Below, piece by piece: positions 24,945 through 32,671 of a stretch of 35,954 nucleotides of DNA. The stretch lies in the NCBI GenBank assembly GCA_947176425.1, contig CAMWQV010000002.1:1-35954 (forward strand). The letters are read 5' to 3'. A model generated the notes under the pieces. It did no database searches and was not told the origin of the DNA. It was given only the letters and a program-made list of their open reading frames with translations. This stretch comes from an uncultured Clostridia bacterium. GTDB taxonomy: Bacteria > Bacillota > Clostridia > Oscillospirales > Oscillospiraceae. Positions within the stretch are counted from its first letter, which is position 1, and each line of letters starts with the position of its first letter. The position numbers and the translations under genes were made by a program.

Positions 24945-26128
24945 GTGAAAAGGGCTGGGGTCTGACCTCTCTGGGGTTCCGGCGACCCACCTATGTGGAG
25001 CTGCTGGACGCCCTGGAGTACAAGGCCAGAGAACTGTTCGGTAGCACCGCCAATCTGACCGTCAGGAGCCCCCTGGGCCTGTTCCTGCGCATTTACGCCT
25101 GGATGCTCAACATCCTGTTCTCCGTCCTGGAGGATGTCTACAACAGTCGTTTCGTGGACACGGCTGTGGGCACGTCCCTTCTAAACCTGGGCCGGGCCAT
25201 CGGTCTGCGGGTTCTGCCGGCACAGAAGGCGACCGGCTATCTCACTGTCACTGGGCCGCCCGGGACCGTGATACCTGCGGGCTGGCTGGCTGAGACTGCT
25301 GCGGGCATCCAGTTCTATGCAGTCACCGAAGCAGAGATCAGGGAAGACGGGACGGCGCTTGTCCCGGCCATGGCGGTGGAGAAGGGACCTTATGGGAATG
25401 TCGAGGCGGGGACTGTGACCACCATTACCAACCCCGGCGCTGTGGCCGGTGTGGAGTCTGTCACGAACCTTAAGCCCTTCACTGGGGGCCGGGAGCGGGA
25501 GACAGACGAGGAATACCGGGACCGCTACTACGTCTCGGTGGACTACGCTGGAGGCGTCAACGCCGACGCTATCCGGGCGGCGCTGCTCCAGGAGGTGGAG
25601 GGCATTATGGAAGCCAAGGTGTTTGAGAATGACTCAGACTTTGAGGATGAACACGGCCTCCCGCCCCACAGCATTGAGGCCGTTGTCTACGGCGGACTGG
25701 AGAGCGACATTGCCAGGGTGATCTATGACAAGCTGGGTACCGGCATCCAGACTCTGGGAGACATCGAGGTCCCGGTCATTACCCTAAGCGGAAACACCAA
25801 GAGGATCTGCTTTAACCGTCCCCACCCGGTACCGGTCTATGTCAGGGTGACAAACCTGCTCACAGGAAGAAACTTCCCCCATGACGGGCAGGAGCGTATC
25901 ATCTCCGCCCTGGTGGCGTATATCGGCAGCCGGGAGAGCGGCGGTGTGGCGGTGGGAGAAACGCTGTACCACCAGAAGCTTCCCGCAGTCCTCTACACTG
26001 TTCCCGGCGTGCTGGACTTCGACATTTTCATTGGCGCCGACCCTGACGCCCTGCAAATGGAAAATGTCCGGGTAGACAGCCGGAGCAAGGTGGTCACGGA
26101 CGAGGAGAAGGTGAGCATCATTGCGTAA
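24941..26128 (+). CDS. Baseplate J-like protein
   Basis: A 395-residue wedge protein of the P2 gpJ / T4 gp6 group. The signature GTSLLNLGRAIGLRVLPAQKATGYLTVTG is split across residues about 67-95, followed by GTVIPAGWLAET. The REREETDEEYRDRYY-like stretch (with TDEEYRDRYY) is also typical. It overlaps the previous gene by four bases and the next gene by eight. It assembles into the hexagonal baseplate wedge. Confidence 0.9.
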   Translation: MSEKGWGLTSLGFRRPTYVELLDALEYKARELFGSTANLTVRSPLGLFLRIYAWMLNILFSVLEDVYNSRFVDTAVGTSLLNLGRAIGLRVLPAQKATGYLTVTGPPGTVIPAGWLAETAAGIQFYAVTEAEIREDGTALVPAMAVEKGPYGNVEAGTVTTITNPGAVAGVESVTNLKPFTGGRERETDEEYRDRYYVSVDYAGGVNADAIRAALLQEVEGIMEAKVFENDSDFEDEHGLPPHSIEAVVYGGLESDIARVIYDKLGTGIQTLGDIEVPVITLSGNTKRICFNRPHPVPVYVRVTNLLTGRNFPHDGQERIISALVAYIGSRESGGVAVGETLYHQKLPAVLYTVPGVLDFDIFIGADPDALQMENVRVDSRSKVVTDEEKVSIIA

Positions 26129-27050
26129 ACACGGCTTTTGGGCGCGAATGCTGGATATGCTCACCAGCGCCTACAACCGCTCTGACCTTCGGAGCGCACG
26201 GCTGGAGCTTCCCCCAGAGACCAATATCGGCCGCTTGTTCTACCTTATCGCGGAGGGCTTTGAAGTCATCTTTGAGAACGCGGAGCGGGTCAGGGAGTGG
26301 GATGACCTGGACAACGCTCAGGGGGCTGTGCTCGACCGCTACGGGGCCAACTTCGGCGTGGAGCGCGGCGCGGCCAGCGATGCGCTGTACCGGATTTTCA
26401 TCAAGGTCAAGATGATCGCGCAGCTGTCCGGCGGCGACAACGACGCCATCATCAACGCCGCCGCTGAGCTGCTTGGGGTGGAGTATTCCGACATTCTCCT
26501 GGAAGATGTCTACCCGGCGAAGATCGCCCTGTATGTGGACGAAAACCTTCTGAGCGAAGAGCGGCTTGACCTCATCGAGCAAATCGCCTACGCCATCAAG
26601 CGGGCCTTGCTGGCGGGCGTTGGAATGCGGTTGTATCTGCGGACTTACCACACGTTCCGCTATGATCTGCTTGTACGTCACGGAGGCACAGTACAGACCT
26701 ATTTTTCCTATGAGCCGATTGGCGAGGACCGGGAGGCGGTTTTGAAACTCCCGTTCTCCCACGGAGGTGTGGTCTCTGGCTATATTCCCGGCGTGCCGGT
26801 GGGCCAGGACAGGAGTGCCCGCGCTGAGCTGTTTGTGGGGCGTGGCGTAGGAGTTGAAGCGGGGTTTGAACCACTGCCAGTGGGGGACGATAAGACGTTT
26901 CACCACGTCCTTCCAGTGGCTCGTGGCGGGTTTCTACCGCCTGCCTTTGATGCGGCACCAGCCGATGTAAAACGGGCTGAGAAGGGCACACAGGGAGCCG
27001 TGGGAGGCATTTATACCCGTACCCACATCACTGCAAAACGTATCAATTAG
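26121..27050 (+). CDS. Baseplate protein (P2 gpI-like position)
   Basis: A 309-residue protein translated from TTG 26121 inside the end of the J-like gene. The region LVNAER-type start is not conserved, but NIGRLFYLIAEGFEVIFENA and AQGAVLDRYGANFGVERG are typical of wedge/tail proteins found between gpJ and fibre genes. The C-terminal ~110 residues are less conserved-looking, with Gly-rich turns that suggest a fibre-attachment part. Its role in linking baseplate to fibres is inferred. Confidence 0.75.
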   Translation: MRKHGFWARMLDMLTSAYNRSDLRSARLELPPETNIGRLFYLIAEGFEVIFENAERVREWDDLDNAQGAVLDRYGANFGVERGAASDALYRIFIKVKMIAQLSGGDNDAIINAAAELLGVEYSDILLEDVYPAKIALYVDENLLSEERLDLIEQIAYAIKRALLAGVGMRLYLRTYHTFRYDLLVRHGGTVQTYFSYEPIGEDREAVLKLPFSHGGVVSGYIPGVPVGQDRSARAELFVGRGVGVEAGFEPLPVGDDKTFHHVLPVARGGFLPPAFDAAPADVKRAEKGTQGAVGGIYTRTHITAKRIN

Positions 27051-27061
27051 GAGGGAGAACA

Positions 27062-28066
27062 GTGGGAAAATTTGAGGACGGCTGCTATGGCAGTTTGAAG
27101 GGGATTGCCCTGATCGCCAAGGTATTGGCCGGACGGTGCAAGATGCACTATACCCGTGTTGCGGCCGGAAAGGGGACGATCCCCGATGGCATGACACCAA
27201 AAACGATGGAAGCGCCGCCTGATTATGTTATGGACGCTATGATCAGTGCCATCACAAACCCCGTAGACGGCGAGTGTCAGGTGACGGTACAGCTGAATAG
27301 CGCAAATGTAGAGGCAGGGTTTTATGTGACCAGCCTTCTGCTGTATGCAGAGGACCCGGACGAGGGAGAAGTCCCGTTTACATACCTGGTCCTGGAAAGC
27401 GAGCCGGAATGGATTCGCCCGTCCAGTTCTATCGTGGGCAAACTGGCGACCTTTGACATTATCGCGGCGGTGGGCGATGTGGATACCGTGACCGCGACCA
27501 TCGACCAAAACTCCCTTGCTACAGCGGCAGCAGTGGCACGGATGATCGGGGAGCACAACTCCGACCTGACCGCCCATGCAGATATCCGCTGGGCGCTGGA
27601 GCATCTGGTGGCCCTGGTGGATGTGACCATTCCAGTGGCAGGGTGGATCGAGGAGGCAGCTGGACAGTACAAGCTCCGCCGGGATGTGGATGTGAGCGGC
27701 GTCACAGCTGAGATGATCCCCCGGCTGACCATCCCAGTGGAGCAGGAGGGGGCTGCGGCGGCCTGCGGCCTGAGCCCAGTGGTGGAGACAGTAGAAGGTG
27801 CGATTCGCTTGCGGGGAATGTCCGCACCTAAGGCGGATATTCCCGCCAGCCTGGTGCTGCTGCAACACGGTGTAGAGGTGAGTCAGCTTCCGCAGGGGCC
27901 AGGCGCAGTTGCCGCCATGCCGTTGGCTACCGAACACACGCCCGGCGCTGTAAAACCGGGCCGCGGGCTGCTGGTGGACAAGGACGGCACTCTGTCGGTA
28001 GACATGGCCTCGGACGAGGATTTCAAGCAGATGATGGACGGCCTGGACGGCGGAGAGGGGGCTTAA
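27062..28066 (+). CDS. Tail-collar fibre protein
   Basis: A 334-residue protein with a conserved N-terminal tail-attachment region: KGIALIAKVLAGRCKMHYTRVAAG and LNSANVEAGFYVTSLLLYAED, as in the phage tail-collar fibre family. The central part is helical (LATAAAVARMIGEHNSDLTAH), and the rest is beta-like with a short Asp/Glu/Gly-rich end. It probably anchors host-recognition parts to the baseplate. GTG 27062 follows AGGAGGGA at 27049-27056. Confidence 0.83.
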   Translation: MGKFEDGCYGSLKGIALIAKVLAGRCKMHYTRVAAGKGTIPDGMTPKTMEAPPDYVMDAMISAITNPVDGECQVTVQLNSANVEAGFYVTSLLLYAEDPDEGEVPFTYLVLESEPEWIRPSSSIVGKLATFDIIAAVGDVDTVTATIDQNSLATAAAVARMIGEHNSDLTAHADIRWALEHLVALVDVTIPVAGWIEEAAGQYKLRRDVDVSGVTAEMIPRLTIPVEQEGAAAACGLSPVVETVEGAIRLRGMSAPKADIPASLVLLQHGVEVSQLPQGPGAVAAMPLATEHTPGAVKPGRGLLVDKDGTLSVDMASDEDFKQMMDGLDGGEGA

Positions 28067-28068
28067 CG

Positions 28069-28482
28069 ATGGCATTAGGCAGCGCAAATGTGCCGGGTGC
28101 GCAGGCTTTGGACCTGGTATCCCGCGTAGTCAGCCTGGAAAAGACACTATCCGGCCAGGAGAAGATCCCCGGCACCTCCGCACCGACGGGTCAGGTGTCC
28201 GCAAAGGTGGGACAGATCTATATCAATGTCATTACCGGCGAAGAGTGGAAGTGTGTCTCCGCAGACGGCAGCGGCACGGTGTGGGAGAAACAAACAAGCT
28301 CCAGCGTGGGGCTGACGGCGCAGCAGGTGGGGGCGAAAGAGTCCGGCTGGAAACCGTATCACTTTGGGTCCAGCGCTCCAAGCGACACCACACAGCTGTG
28401 GGTAGACACGACACCCAACACCGGTGGCTTGAAATATCACAATGGTTCGGACTGGGTCCATGTGCCGGTGTCGTACACATAA
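28069..28482 (+). CDS. Putative fibre accessory protein
   Basis: A 137-residue protein three bases after the collar-fibre stop. It contains SAKVGQIYINVITGEEWKCVS and SDTTQLWVDTTPNTGGLKYHNG, short motifs that recur in fibre proteins as trimer or tip modules. It may extend or fold the fibre. No catalytic motif is seen. It is the last gene before the Cys-repeat cassette. Confidence 0.6.
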   Translation: MALGSANVPGAQALDLVSRVVSLEKTLSGQEKIPGTSAPTGQVSAKVGQIYINVITGEEWKCVSADGSGTVWEKQTSSSVGLTAQQVGAKESGWKPYHFGSSAPSDTTQLWVDTTPNTGGLKYHNGSDWVHVPVSYT

Positions 28483-28499
28483 GAGAGGGGTGAAAGGGT

Positions 28500-29168
28500 A
28501 TGAGTATTGCAAAAGCAGAGCGGTTTACGGCTTTGAAGGCCAAGGTCAAGGCTGAGATGAAGCGGCGCAACCAGTCCGGGTCCGTGGCGGACTACGGCGG
28601 CACGGCGTATGACTACACCGTTCCCCCGGCGGCGGGCAAGACCATCCGGGCCGAGCACCGGGACAAGCTGGTGGGACCGATGCGGGCCATCAACAGTGAC
28701 CTGGTGCCCGCCAGCAAGGGGACCGTCATCAAGGAGGACGAGCTGGCAAACATGGAGACCCGTGTGGCGGTCTGGGGTGCCAGAGACATGACGGACCGGA
28801 GCGCGAGCGACTGTAAGTCCGGCTGCACTGGGACCTGTTACACCGGGTGCGCTATGGGGTGCTTCTCCTGCGGTGGGGCGTGTTCAGACGGCTGCACTGG
28901 CTGCGGGTCCGGGTGCCCTACTGGGTGTTCTGGGTGTGGGTCGGGGTGTCCCAATGGGTGCCAGTCGTGCCCAAGCGGATGCTCGGACGCTTGCTCGGGG
29001 TGTGGGGACGCTTGTTCCATTGGCTGTACTGGATGCATAATGATGTGTGATAATACATGCAAAAATGAATGCGGTAACAGCTGTCAGGAAAACTGCTCTC
29101 CATGCACCAGCGCCTGTTATTCGACGTGCATGGTTTACTGCACATCGCATGGATCAAGCGAACCGTAA
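28500..29168 (+). CDS. Cys-repeat protein; candidate substrate of the radical SAM enzyme
   Basis: A 222-residue protein in two parts. Residues 1-104 contain no cysteine and look like an ordinary soluble head, with YGGTAYDYTVPPAAGKTI and a charged helix. Residues 105-214 carry 30 cysteines separated by only two or three residues, mostly Gly, Ser, Thr, Asp and Ala. Between C121 and C183 the pattern is a strict 11-residue rhythm, C-x2-C-x3-C-x3. The last residues are TSHGSSEP. With a radical SAM/SPASM gene nearby, a RiPP-like precursor modified at or near cysteines is the leading reading. A metal-binding or disulfide-rich fibre is the alternative. GAGAGGGGTG precedes ATG 28500. Confidence 0.85.
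   Translation: MSIAKAERFTALKAKVKAEMKRRNQSGSVADYGGTAYDYTVPPAAGKTIRAEHRDKLVGPMRAINSDLVPASKGTVIKEDELANMETRVAVWGARDMTDRSASDCKSGCTGTCYTGCAMGCFSCGGACSDGCTGCGSGCPTGCSGCGSGCPNGCQSCPSGCSDACSGCGDACSIGCTGCIMMCDNTCKNECGNSCQENCSPCTSACYSTCMVYCTSHGSSEP
28812..29141 (+). repeat. 33-bp / 11-residue cysteine repeats
   Basis: Six units start at 28860, 28893, 28926, 28959, 28992 and 29025, each encoding C-x2-C-x3-C-x3. Flanking codons continue as plain C-x3 steps, and one more C-x2-C-x3-C-x3 unit starts at 29094. The base sequences differ between units while cysteine spacing is kept, so the protein pattern is under selection. Confidence 0.9.
28923..28946 (+). other. G-quadruplex-like motif in the Cys-repeat coding strand
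   Basis: Four G-runs (28923-28925, 28932-28934, 28938-28940, 28943-28946) are separated by loops of 6, 3 and 2 bases. This may simply follow from Cys/Gly codons (TGT, GGG). Folding is not shown. Confidence 0.4.
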
Positions 29169-29178
29169 GGAGTATGTC

Positions 29179-29811
29179 ATGGAAAAAATGAGTGTGATTA
29201 AACAGACTAAGGCCATTATCACCGCCGTAGTTGGGTCAAAGCGGTATGGATATGCTTCCGATTCCTCCGACGGAGACTATTTTTTGCTCACCCATAACAC
29301 GGATATCGCACATCATGACCGAGTATCAAACATCACATATTTTTTGTGGTCCATCCAACACATCAAAGGTCACTGGGGGCATCCTATGCTGATCGACGAC
29401 CTGACAGCGGACTGCCAGGGGCATGAGACCCTATGCTCATTCCTGCGGGATCATAAGCACGATATCGCTTATGCGGCTCCAGCGAATACAGTGCGTTTCG
29501 GGCTAGAGTACATCGGAGCAAAGGAGAGCATTGGGATTGATACCGCTGTAAAACCTGCGTTATGTACCGCCTTTATTCTCGGGCATATGATCCAGGGGGC
29601 AGAGGACCCGGTCCTGTTTACAGAGCAGGAGAAGGCAATACTTACCAGAGTGCGCACCGGTGAGGTGTTGTCGGAGGAACGAGTGGACATCTACCGCCGG
29701 ACACTTACCACAGAGAACCTGGACAAGCTCCGGCGGATGCCGGAAAACCTGACTGTAAAAAACGTGCTGTTTGCGCTGCTTGATGAAATCTGCAAGGAGG
29801 AGACACCATGA
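29179..29811 (+). CDS. RlaP/YcgL-like nucleotidyltransferase
   Basis: A 210-residue protein of the polymerase-beta nucleotidyltransferase superfamily. The motif GSKRYGYASDSSDGDYF has G19-S20, Y23-G24 and the acidic pair D31 and D33, as in RlaP-type enzymes that bind a nucleotide and two metals. Its substrate is unknown; it could adenylylate or otherwise tag a protein or RNA, or be degenerate. ATG 29179 follows AAGGAG (29167-29172); an upstream in-frame start would lie inside the Cys-repeat gene. The gene is visibly more AT-rich than its neighbours. It overlaps the next gene by four bases. Confidence 0.72.
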   Translation: MEKMSVIKQTKAIITAVVGSKRYGYASDSSDGDYFLLTHNTDIAHHDRVSNITYFLWSIQHIKGHWGHPMLIDDLTADCQGHETLCSFLRDHKHDIAYAAPANTVRFGLEYIGAKESIGIDTAVKPALCTAFILGHMIQGAEDPVLFTEQEKAILTRVRTGEVLSEERVDIYRRTLTTENLDKLRRMPENLTVKNVLFALLDEICKEETP

Positions 29812-30338
29812 TCGACCGTATTTTACCCGTGATTCATGACACAGGCGACTATCTCACCGCCCTGTCCTTGTACAAAGCCGACGCTCCACTAACCAAGGAA
29901 GAGGCAGACAAGCTGGTGGCCATCTACCAGAAATATGACGAGGGACTGGAGGATGCCGCTCTGGCTAAGCTGTGTATTGCCCTGGACCTGCTGCCGGGGC
30001 GGACGGAGGAGGACGCCGCCGATTTTTATGGGTTGGAGCTGCCGGTCGCTGATTTGAATGTTTTGTTCCAGGTCAAGGATATCATTTCCGGCCAGCTGGA
30101 ATTGACGGCTGGAAACGCTAACCAGGTGGTAGAGGTCGTAAAGAGCGGCAAGCTGACCCGGCCCGTGGACATCATCCTGGCCCGGACGGCTCTGGACGTT
30201 ATGGCAGGGGCCTGGAACTTCGGCGGGCTGCGGGAACAGACCCAGGCGCTGGCGGAATTTTTGTCCGGCCTGGGCACCGAGGAACTGGACAAGTACAGCA
30301 CCATCGTGGAGGAGGCAAGAATCAAATGCAGGAGCTGA
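29808..30338 (+). CDS. Unrecognised cassette protein, 176 aa
   Basis: A 176-residue acidic, largely helical protein with no signal peptide, membrane segment or cysteine pattern (only two Cys). It contains LTKEEADKLVAIYQKYDEGL and a later EVVKSGKLTRPVDIILARTA. I recognise no family. It overlaps the nucleotidyltransferase by four bases and the next gene by 13, so it is co-translated with them and likely serves the same system, for example as a partner or substrate-binding protein. That is inference. Confidence 0.65.
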   Translation: MIDRILPVIHDTGDYLTALSLYKADAPLTKEEADKLVAIYQKYDEGLEDAALAKLCIALDLLPGRTEEDAADFYGLELPVADLNVLFQVKDIISGQLELTAGNANQVVEVVKSGKLTRPVDIILARTALDVMAGAWNFGGLREQTQALAEFLSGLGTEELDKYSTIVEEARIKCRS

Positions 30339-30673
30339 AGAAACCCTCAGTCACGGCTTCGCCGTGCCAGCTCCCTTTTCAAGGGAGCCTGAATGAAATC
30401 ACCATTCGCCTGCCGGAGGAGACTGTGAGCTACCTCCAGCGGCTGGACTACGAAATCGGCGGGCTGAACGTCCTCCACACGCACGCGCTCAATGCCGGGG
30501 TGCCATTGGTGAAGCGCTTGGAAATCCGCCGGGAGCACCAGGAGGTCTACGCCGAGTACCAGCTTGCCAAGCAGGAGATGTGGGCGGAGTTCGCGCCGCA
30601 GTTCCCCAGCTTCAAGCGCTGGTGGGTGGACTTCCAAACGGGTCTCCTCCATGTGGAGGTGCCCAATGAATAA
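30326..30673 (+). CDS. Unrecognised cassette protein with embedded palindromic repeat, 115 aa
   Basis: A 115-residue protein. Residues 7-21 (PSVTASPCQLPFQGS) are encoded by a palindromic repeat and are probably not part of the original domain. After it comes LNEITIRLPEETVSYLQRLDYE, then helical segments ending in WWVDFQTGLLHVEV. It may be a small substrate-recognition partner of the radical SAM enzyme, whose start it overlaps by eight bases. GGAGGAGG at 30308-30315 precedes ATG 30326. No later in-frame ATG exists before the conserved-looking part, so the repeat seems to be translated. Confidence 0.65.
   Translation: MQELKKPSVTASPCQLPFQGSLNEITIRLPEETVSYLQRLDYEIGGLNVLHTHALNAGVPLVKRLEIRREHQEVYAEYQLAKQEMWAEFAPQFPSFKRWWVDFQTGLLHVEVPNE
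30344..30390. repeat. Palindromic repeat element inserted in frame
   Basis: Two adjacent hairpins are present: CACGGC-TTC-GCCGTG (30352-30366) and CTCCCTT-TTC-AAGGGAG (30371-30387), bounded by CCCTCAGT and CCT. I recall highly similar elements, often translated as SVTASPCQLP, scattered in Oscillospirales genomes. Here it lies in an open frame near the 5' end of a gene. Its presence points to the host group and to insertion during residence in a bacterial chromosome. Confidence 0.75.
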
Positions 30674-31976
30674 CGACCGCAGACACGCCCGCCAGTTTCA
30701 GAACACTTACCCCTCCTATTACCCTGGGAAAAAGATCAAGACCGTGACCTTCATCGTCACCCACCAGTGCAATTTGAGGTGTTCCTACTGCTACGAGGGG
30801 CACAAATCGGACAAGAAAATGTCCCTGGAGACGGCGAAGCGGTGTGTGGACCTGCTCTTTGCCGAGGATGCCAAAAATTCCGAGCTGGTCAATGACACCG
30901 AGGCCAACGGGCTGATCATTGAGTTCATCGGCGGGGAGCCCTTCTTGGAGATCGACTTGATCGACCAGACCATGGAGTATTTCCTGACTCAGGCCATTGA
31001 GCTGAACCACCGCTGGAAAACCCGGTACATGATCAACATTTCCACCAACGGCACCTTGGGGGACGACCCCCGTGTCCAGCAGTTTATGCGCAAATACGCG
31101 GGCCGCCTGTCCATCGGCGTGACCATCGACGGCGACAAGGCCGCCCACGACGCCTGCCGGGTGGACTGTAATGGCTGCGGGTCCTACGACAAGGCGATCA
31201 AGATGTTCCGTGAAGTGGCAGGGCCGGACGGCAAGCGGACCACCAAGTACACCATCGCTCCCGGCAATATCGGCCTGTTCGCCTCCTCGGTGCGGCACCT
31301 GGTGCTGGAGGAGGGGGTGGACACCCTCAACTGCAATTGCGTGTACGAGGAGGGCTGGACACCGGAGCACGCCAGGGAACTGTACAGGCAGCTCAAAGAG
31401 GTGTCCGATATGGTCCAGGAGTCCGGGACCGATACCTACATCTCCATTTTGGACTGGGAGGCCGGGAACCACCTGCCGGACACCGAGACCCAGAACTGGT
31501 GCGGCGGGGATGGGCGGATGCTGGCCTTTGACGTGGACGGGACGGTGCTGCCGTGTATGCGCTACTCACCCATCTCCATCGCCAACCAGCCCGTCTACCG
31601 CATTGGCGACGTGGACTGCGGGATCGGCACCAGGGAGGACGACGCCCAGCGGCTGGCGGATTTGCGGTCCATCACCCGGCAGTCTCAGAGTGAGCAGCGG
31701 TGTTTGGACTGTCCCATCAATCAGGGCTGTGCCTGGTGTACCGCTTACAACTACGAGCGTACCGGGACGCCCAACCAGCGGGTCACTTACATCTGCGATA
31801 TGCACAAGGCCAGGGTGCTGGCCCAGTGCTATCATCACAATAAGCTCCACCTGCTCCACCGGTCGCATGAACCCAAGAAAATCAACATCCCCATGGAGTG
31901 GGCGCTGGAAATTATCTCTTCCGAGGAGTGGGAGATGCTGCTGGAGCTGGAGCGGCAGTGTTTTGATGAGGCGTAG
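30666..31976 (+). CDS. Radical SAM/SPASM peptide-maturase-like enzyme
   Basis: A 436-residue enzyme. The radical SAM cluster motif CNLRCSYC has C35, C39 and C42, and the GGEP motif follows at about 89-92. The C-terminal SPASM region has C279, G292-x4-C297, C346-x2-C349-x5-C355-x2-C358 and C377, enough ligands for auxiliary iron-sulfur clusters. Such enzymes form thioether, C-C or similar bonds in ribosomal peptides. The layout and the CYEGHK and EWALEII segments resemble maturases of CXXX-repeat peptides as I recall them. The Cys-repeat protein upstream is the obvious candidate substrate. ATG 30666 follows GGAGGT. Family certain; substrate inferred. Confidence 0.9.
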   Translation: MNNDRRHARQFQNTYPSYYPGKKIKTVTFIVTHQCNLRCSYCYEGHKSDKKMSLETAKRCVDLLFAEDAKNSELVNDTEANGLIIEFIGGEPFLEIDLIDQTMEYFLTQAIELNHRWKTRYMINISTNGTLGDDPRVQQFMRKYAGRLSIGVTIDGDKAAHDACRVDCNGCGSYDKAIKMFREVAGPDGKRTTKYTIAPGNIGLFASSVRHLVLEEGVDTLNCNCVYEEGWTPEHARELYRQLKEVSDMVQESGTDTYISILDWEAGNHLPDTETQNWCGGDGRMLAFDVDGTVLPCMRYSPISIANQPVYRIGDVDCGIGTREDDAQRLADLRSITRQSQSEQRCLDCPINQGCAWCTAYNYERTGTPNQRVTYICDMHKARVLAQCYHHNKLHLLHRSHEPKKINIPMEWALEIISSEEWEMLLELERQCFDEA

Positions 31977-32020
31977 ACGGGATATGCCCGTGCGCAAATA
32001 AATTTTTGGAGGAATAGACC

Positions 32021-32620
32021 ATGGCTAACAATGAAAACAACAAAAAAGTCCCGACCCTGGCGCAGATGATCGAGGCGCACAAGAAGAGCAATGCCAGCGT
32101 CAAAGCGTTGGACAAGAAGGTCGAGGATCTGAAAGCCGCCGCAATGACGGAGGAGCGGGTGACCGCCGCCATCAACGCCAAGGTTTCCAGTACTTACAAG
32201 GCTGGCGGCAGCGTGGCTTTCGCGGATCTGCCCGAGCTGAGCGAGGCAAACATGGGCCTGGTGGTTAACGTGACCGACAAGTTCACCACCACCGATGATT
32301 TTGTGGAGGGTGCGGGGAATAAACACTCCGCGGGTACCAACGTGGCCGTGGTTCTGGCGGGTGAGGTTTACAAGTACGACGTGATGTCCGGCTTTGTGGA
32401 TCTGTCCGGCCTGGTGGAGAAGGAGGACGGCAAGGGCCTGTCCGAGGAGAACTTCACCGCCGCTGATAAGGCCAAGCTGGACGGTATTGAGTTCGCCACC
32501 GATGAGGAGGTGGCCGCCGCGCTGGCGGAGATTTACGGTAAGGACGAGACCGAAGATGAGGATGGCGGCAAGATCAAAGTCGATGAGACCGAGACCGAGA
32601 GCGGGAGAGGCGACCACTAA
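32021..32620 (+). CDS. Putative fibre protein
   Basis: A 199-residue protein. A charged helical N-terminus (MIEAHKKSNASVKALDKKVEDLKAA-like, about residues 16-40) leads to a beta-rich middle, VAFADLPELSEANMGLVVNV and VAVVLAGEVYKYDVMSGFVD, that recurs in Clostridia phage head or tail fibre proteins. FTAADKAKLDGIEFA near residue 145 is a familiar fibre repeat. The acidic tail is low complexity. GGAGG at 32009-32013 precedes ATG 32021. It resumes the structural genes after the cassette. Confidence 0.7.
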   Translation: MANNENNKKVPTLAQMIEAHKKSNASVKALDKKVEDLKAAAMTEERVTAAINAKVSSTYKAGGSVAFADLPELSEANMGLVVNVTDKFTTTDDFVEGAGNKHSAGTNVAVVLAGEVYKYDVMSGFVDLSGLVEKEDGKGLSEENFTAADKAKLDGIEFATDEEVAAALAEIYGKDETEDEDGGKIKVDETETESGRGDH

Positions 32621-32627
32621 CACAGCA

Positions 32628-32651
32628 GAGGGGCCGGAAATCCGGCCCCTC
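32628..32651 (+). terminator. Strong GC hairpin after the fibre gene
   Basis: GAGGGGCCGG (32628-32637) pairs perfectly with CCGGCCCCTC (32642-32651) across an AAAT loop, eight bases after the fibre stop. No T-tract follows, so it may attenuate transcription or stabilise the upstream mRNA 3' end instead of ending transcription. Confidence 0.55.
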
Positions 32652-32671
32652 ACTTGAAACGAGGTGCTGAT

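Noticed and set aside
28812..29141. Ferredoxin or metallothionein as the identity of the Cys-rich region
   Set aside because: The spacing is far more regular and longer than either family, and the region follows a large Cys-free head; metal binding is kept only as an alternative function.
28500..29168. Diversity-generating retroelement target near the fibre genes
   Set aside because: No reverse transcriptase gene or template repeat is visible in the window; the repetition is regular cysteine spacing.
29047..29178. Upstream extension of the nucleotidyltransferase gene
   Set aside because: This part overlaps the end of the Cys-repeat gene; AAGGAG and ATG 29179 give a better start at the point where the nucleotidyltransferase domain begins.
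31977..32008. Hairpin ACGGG/CCCGT followed later by a T-run as a terminator for the cassette
   Set aside because: The stem is only five pairs and the T-run lies 13 bases away, so it is too weak to call.
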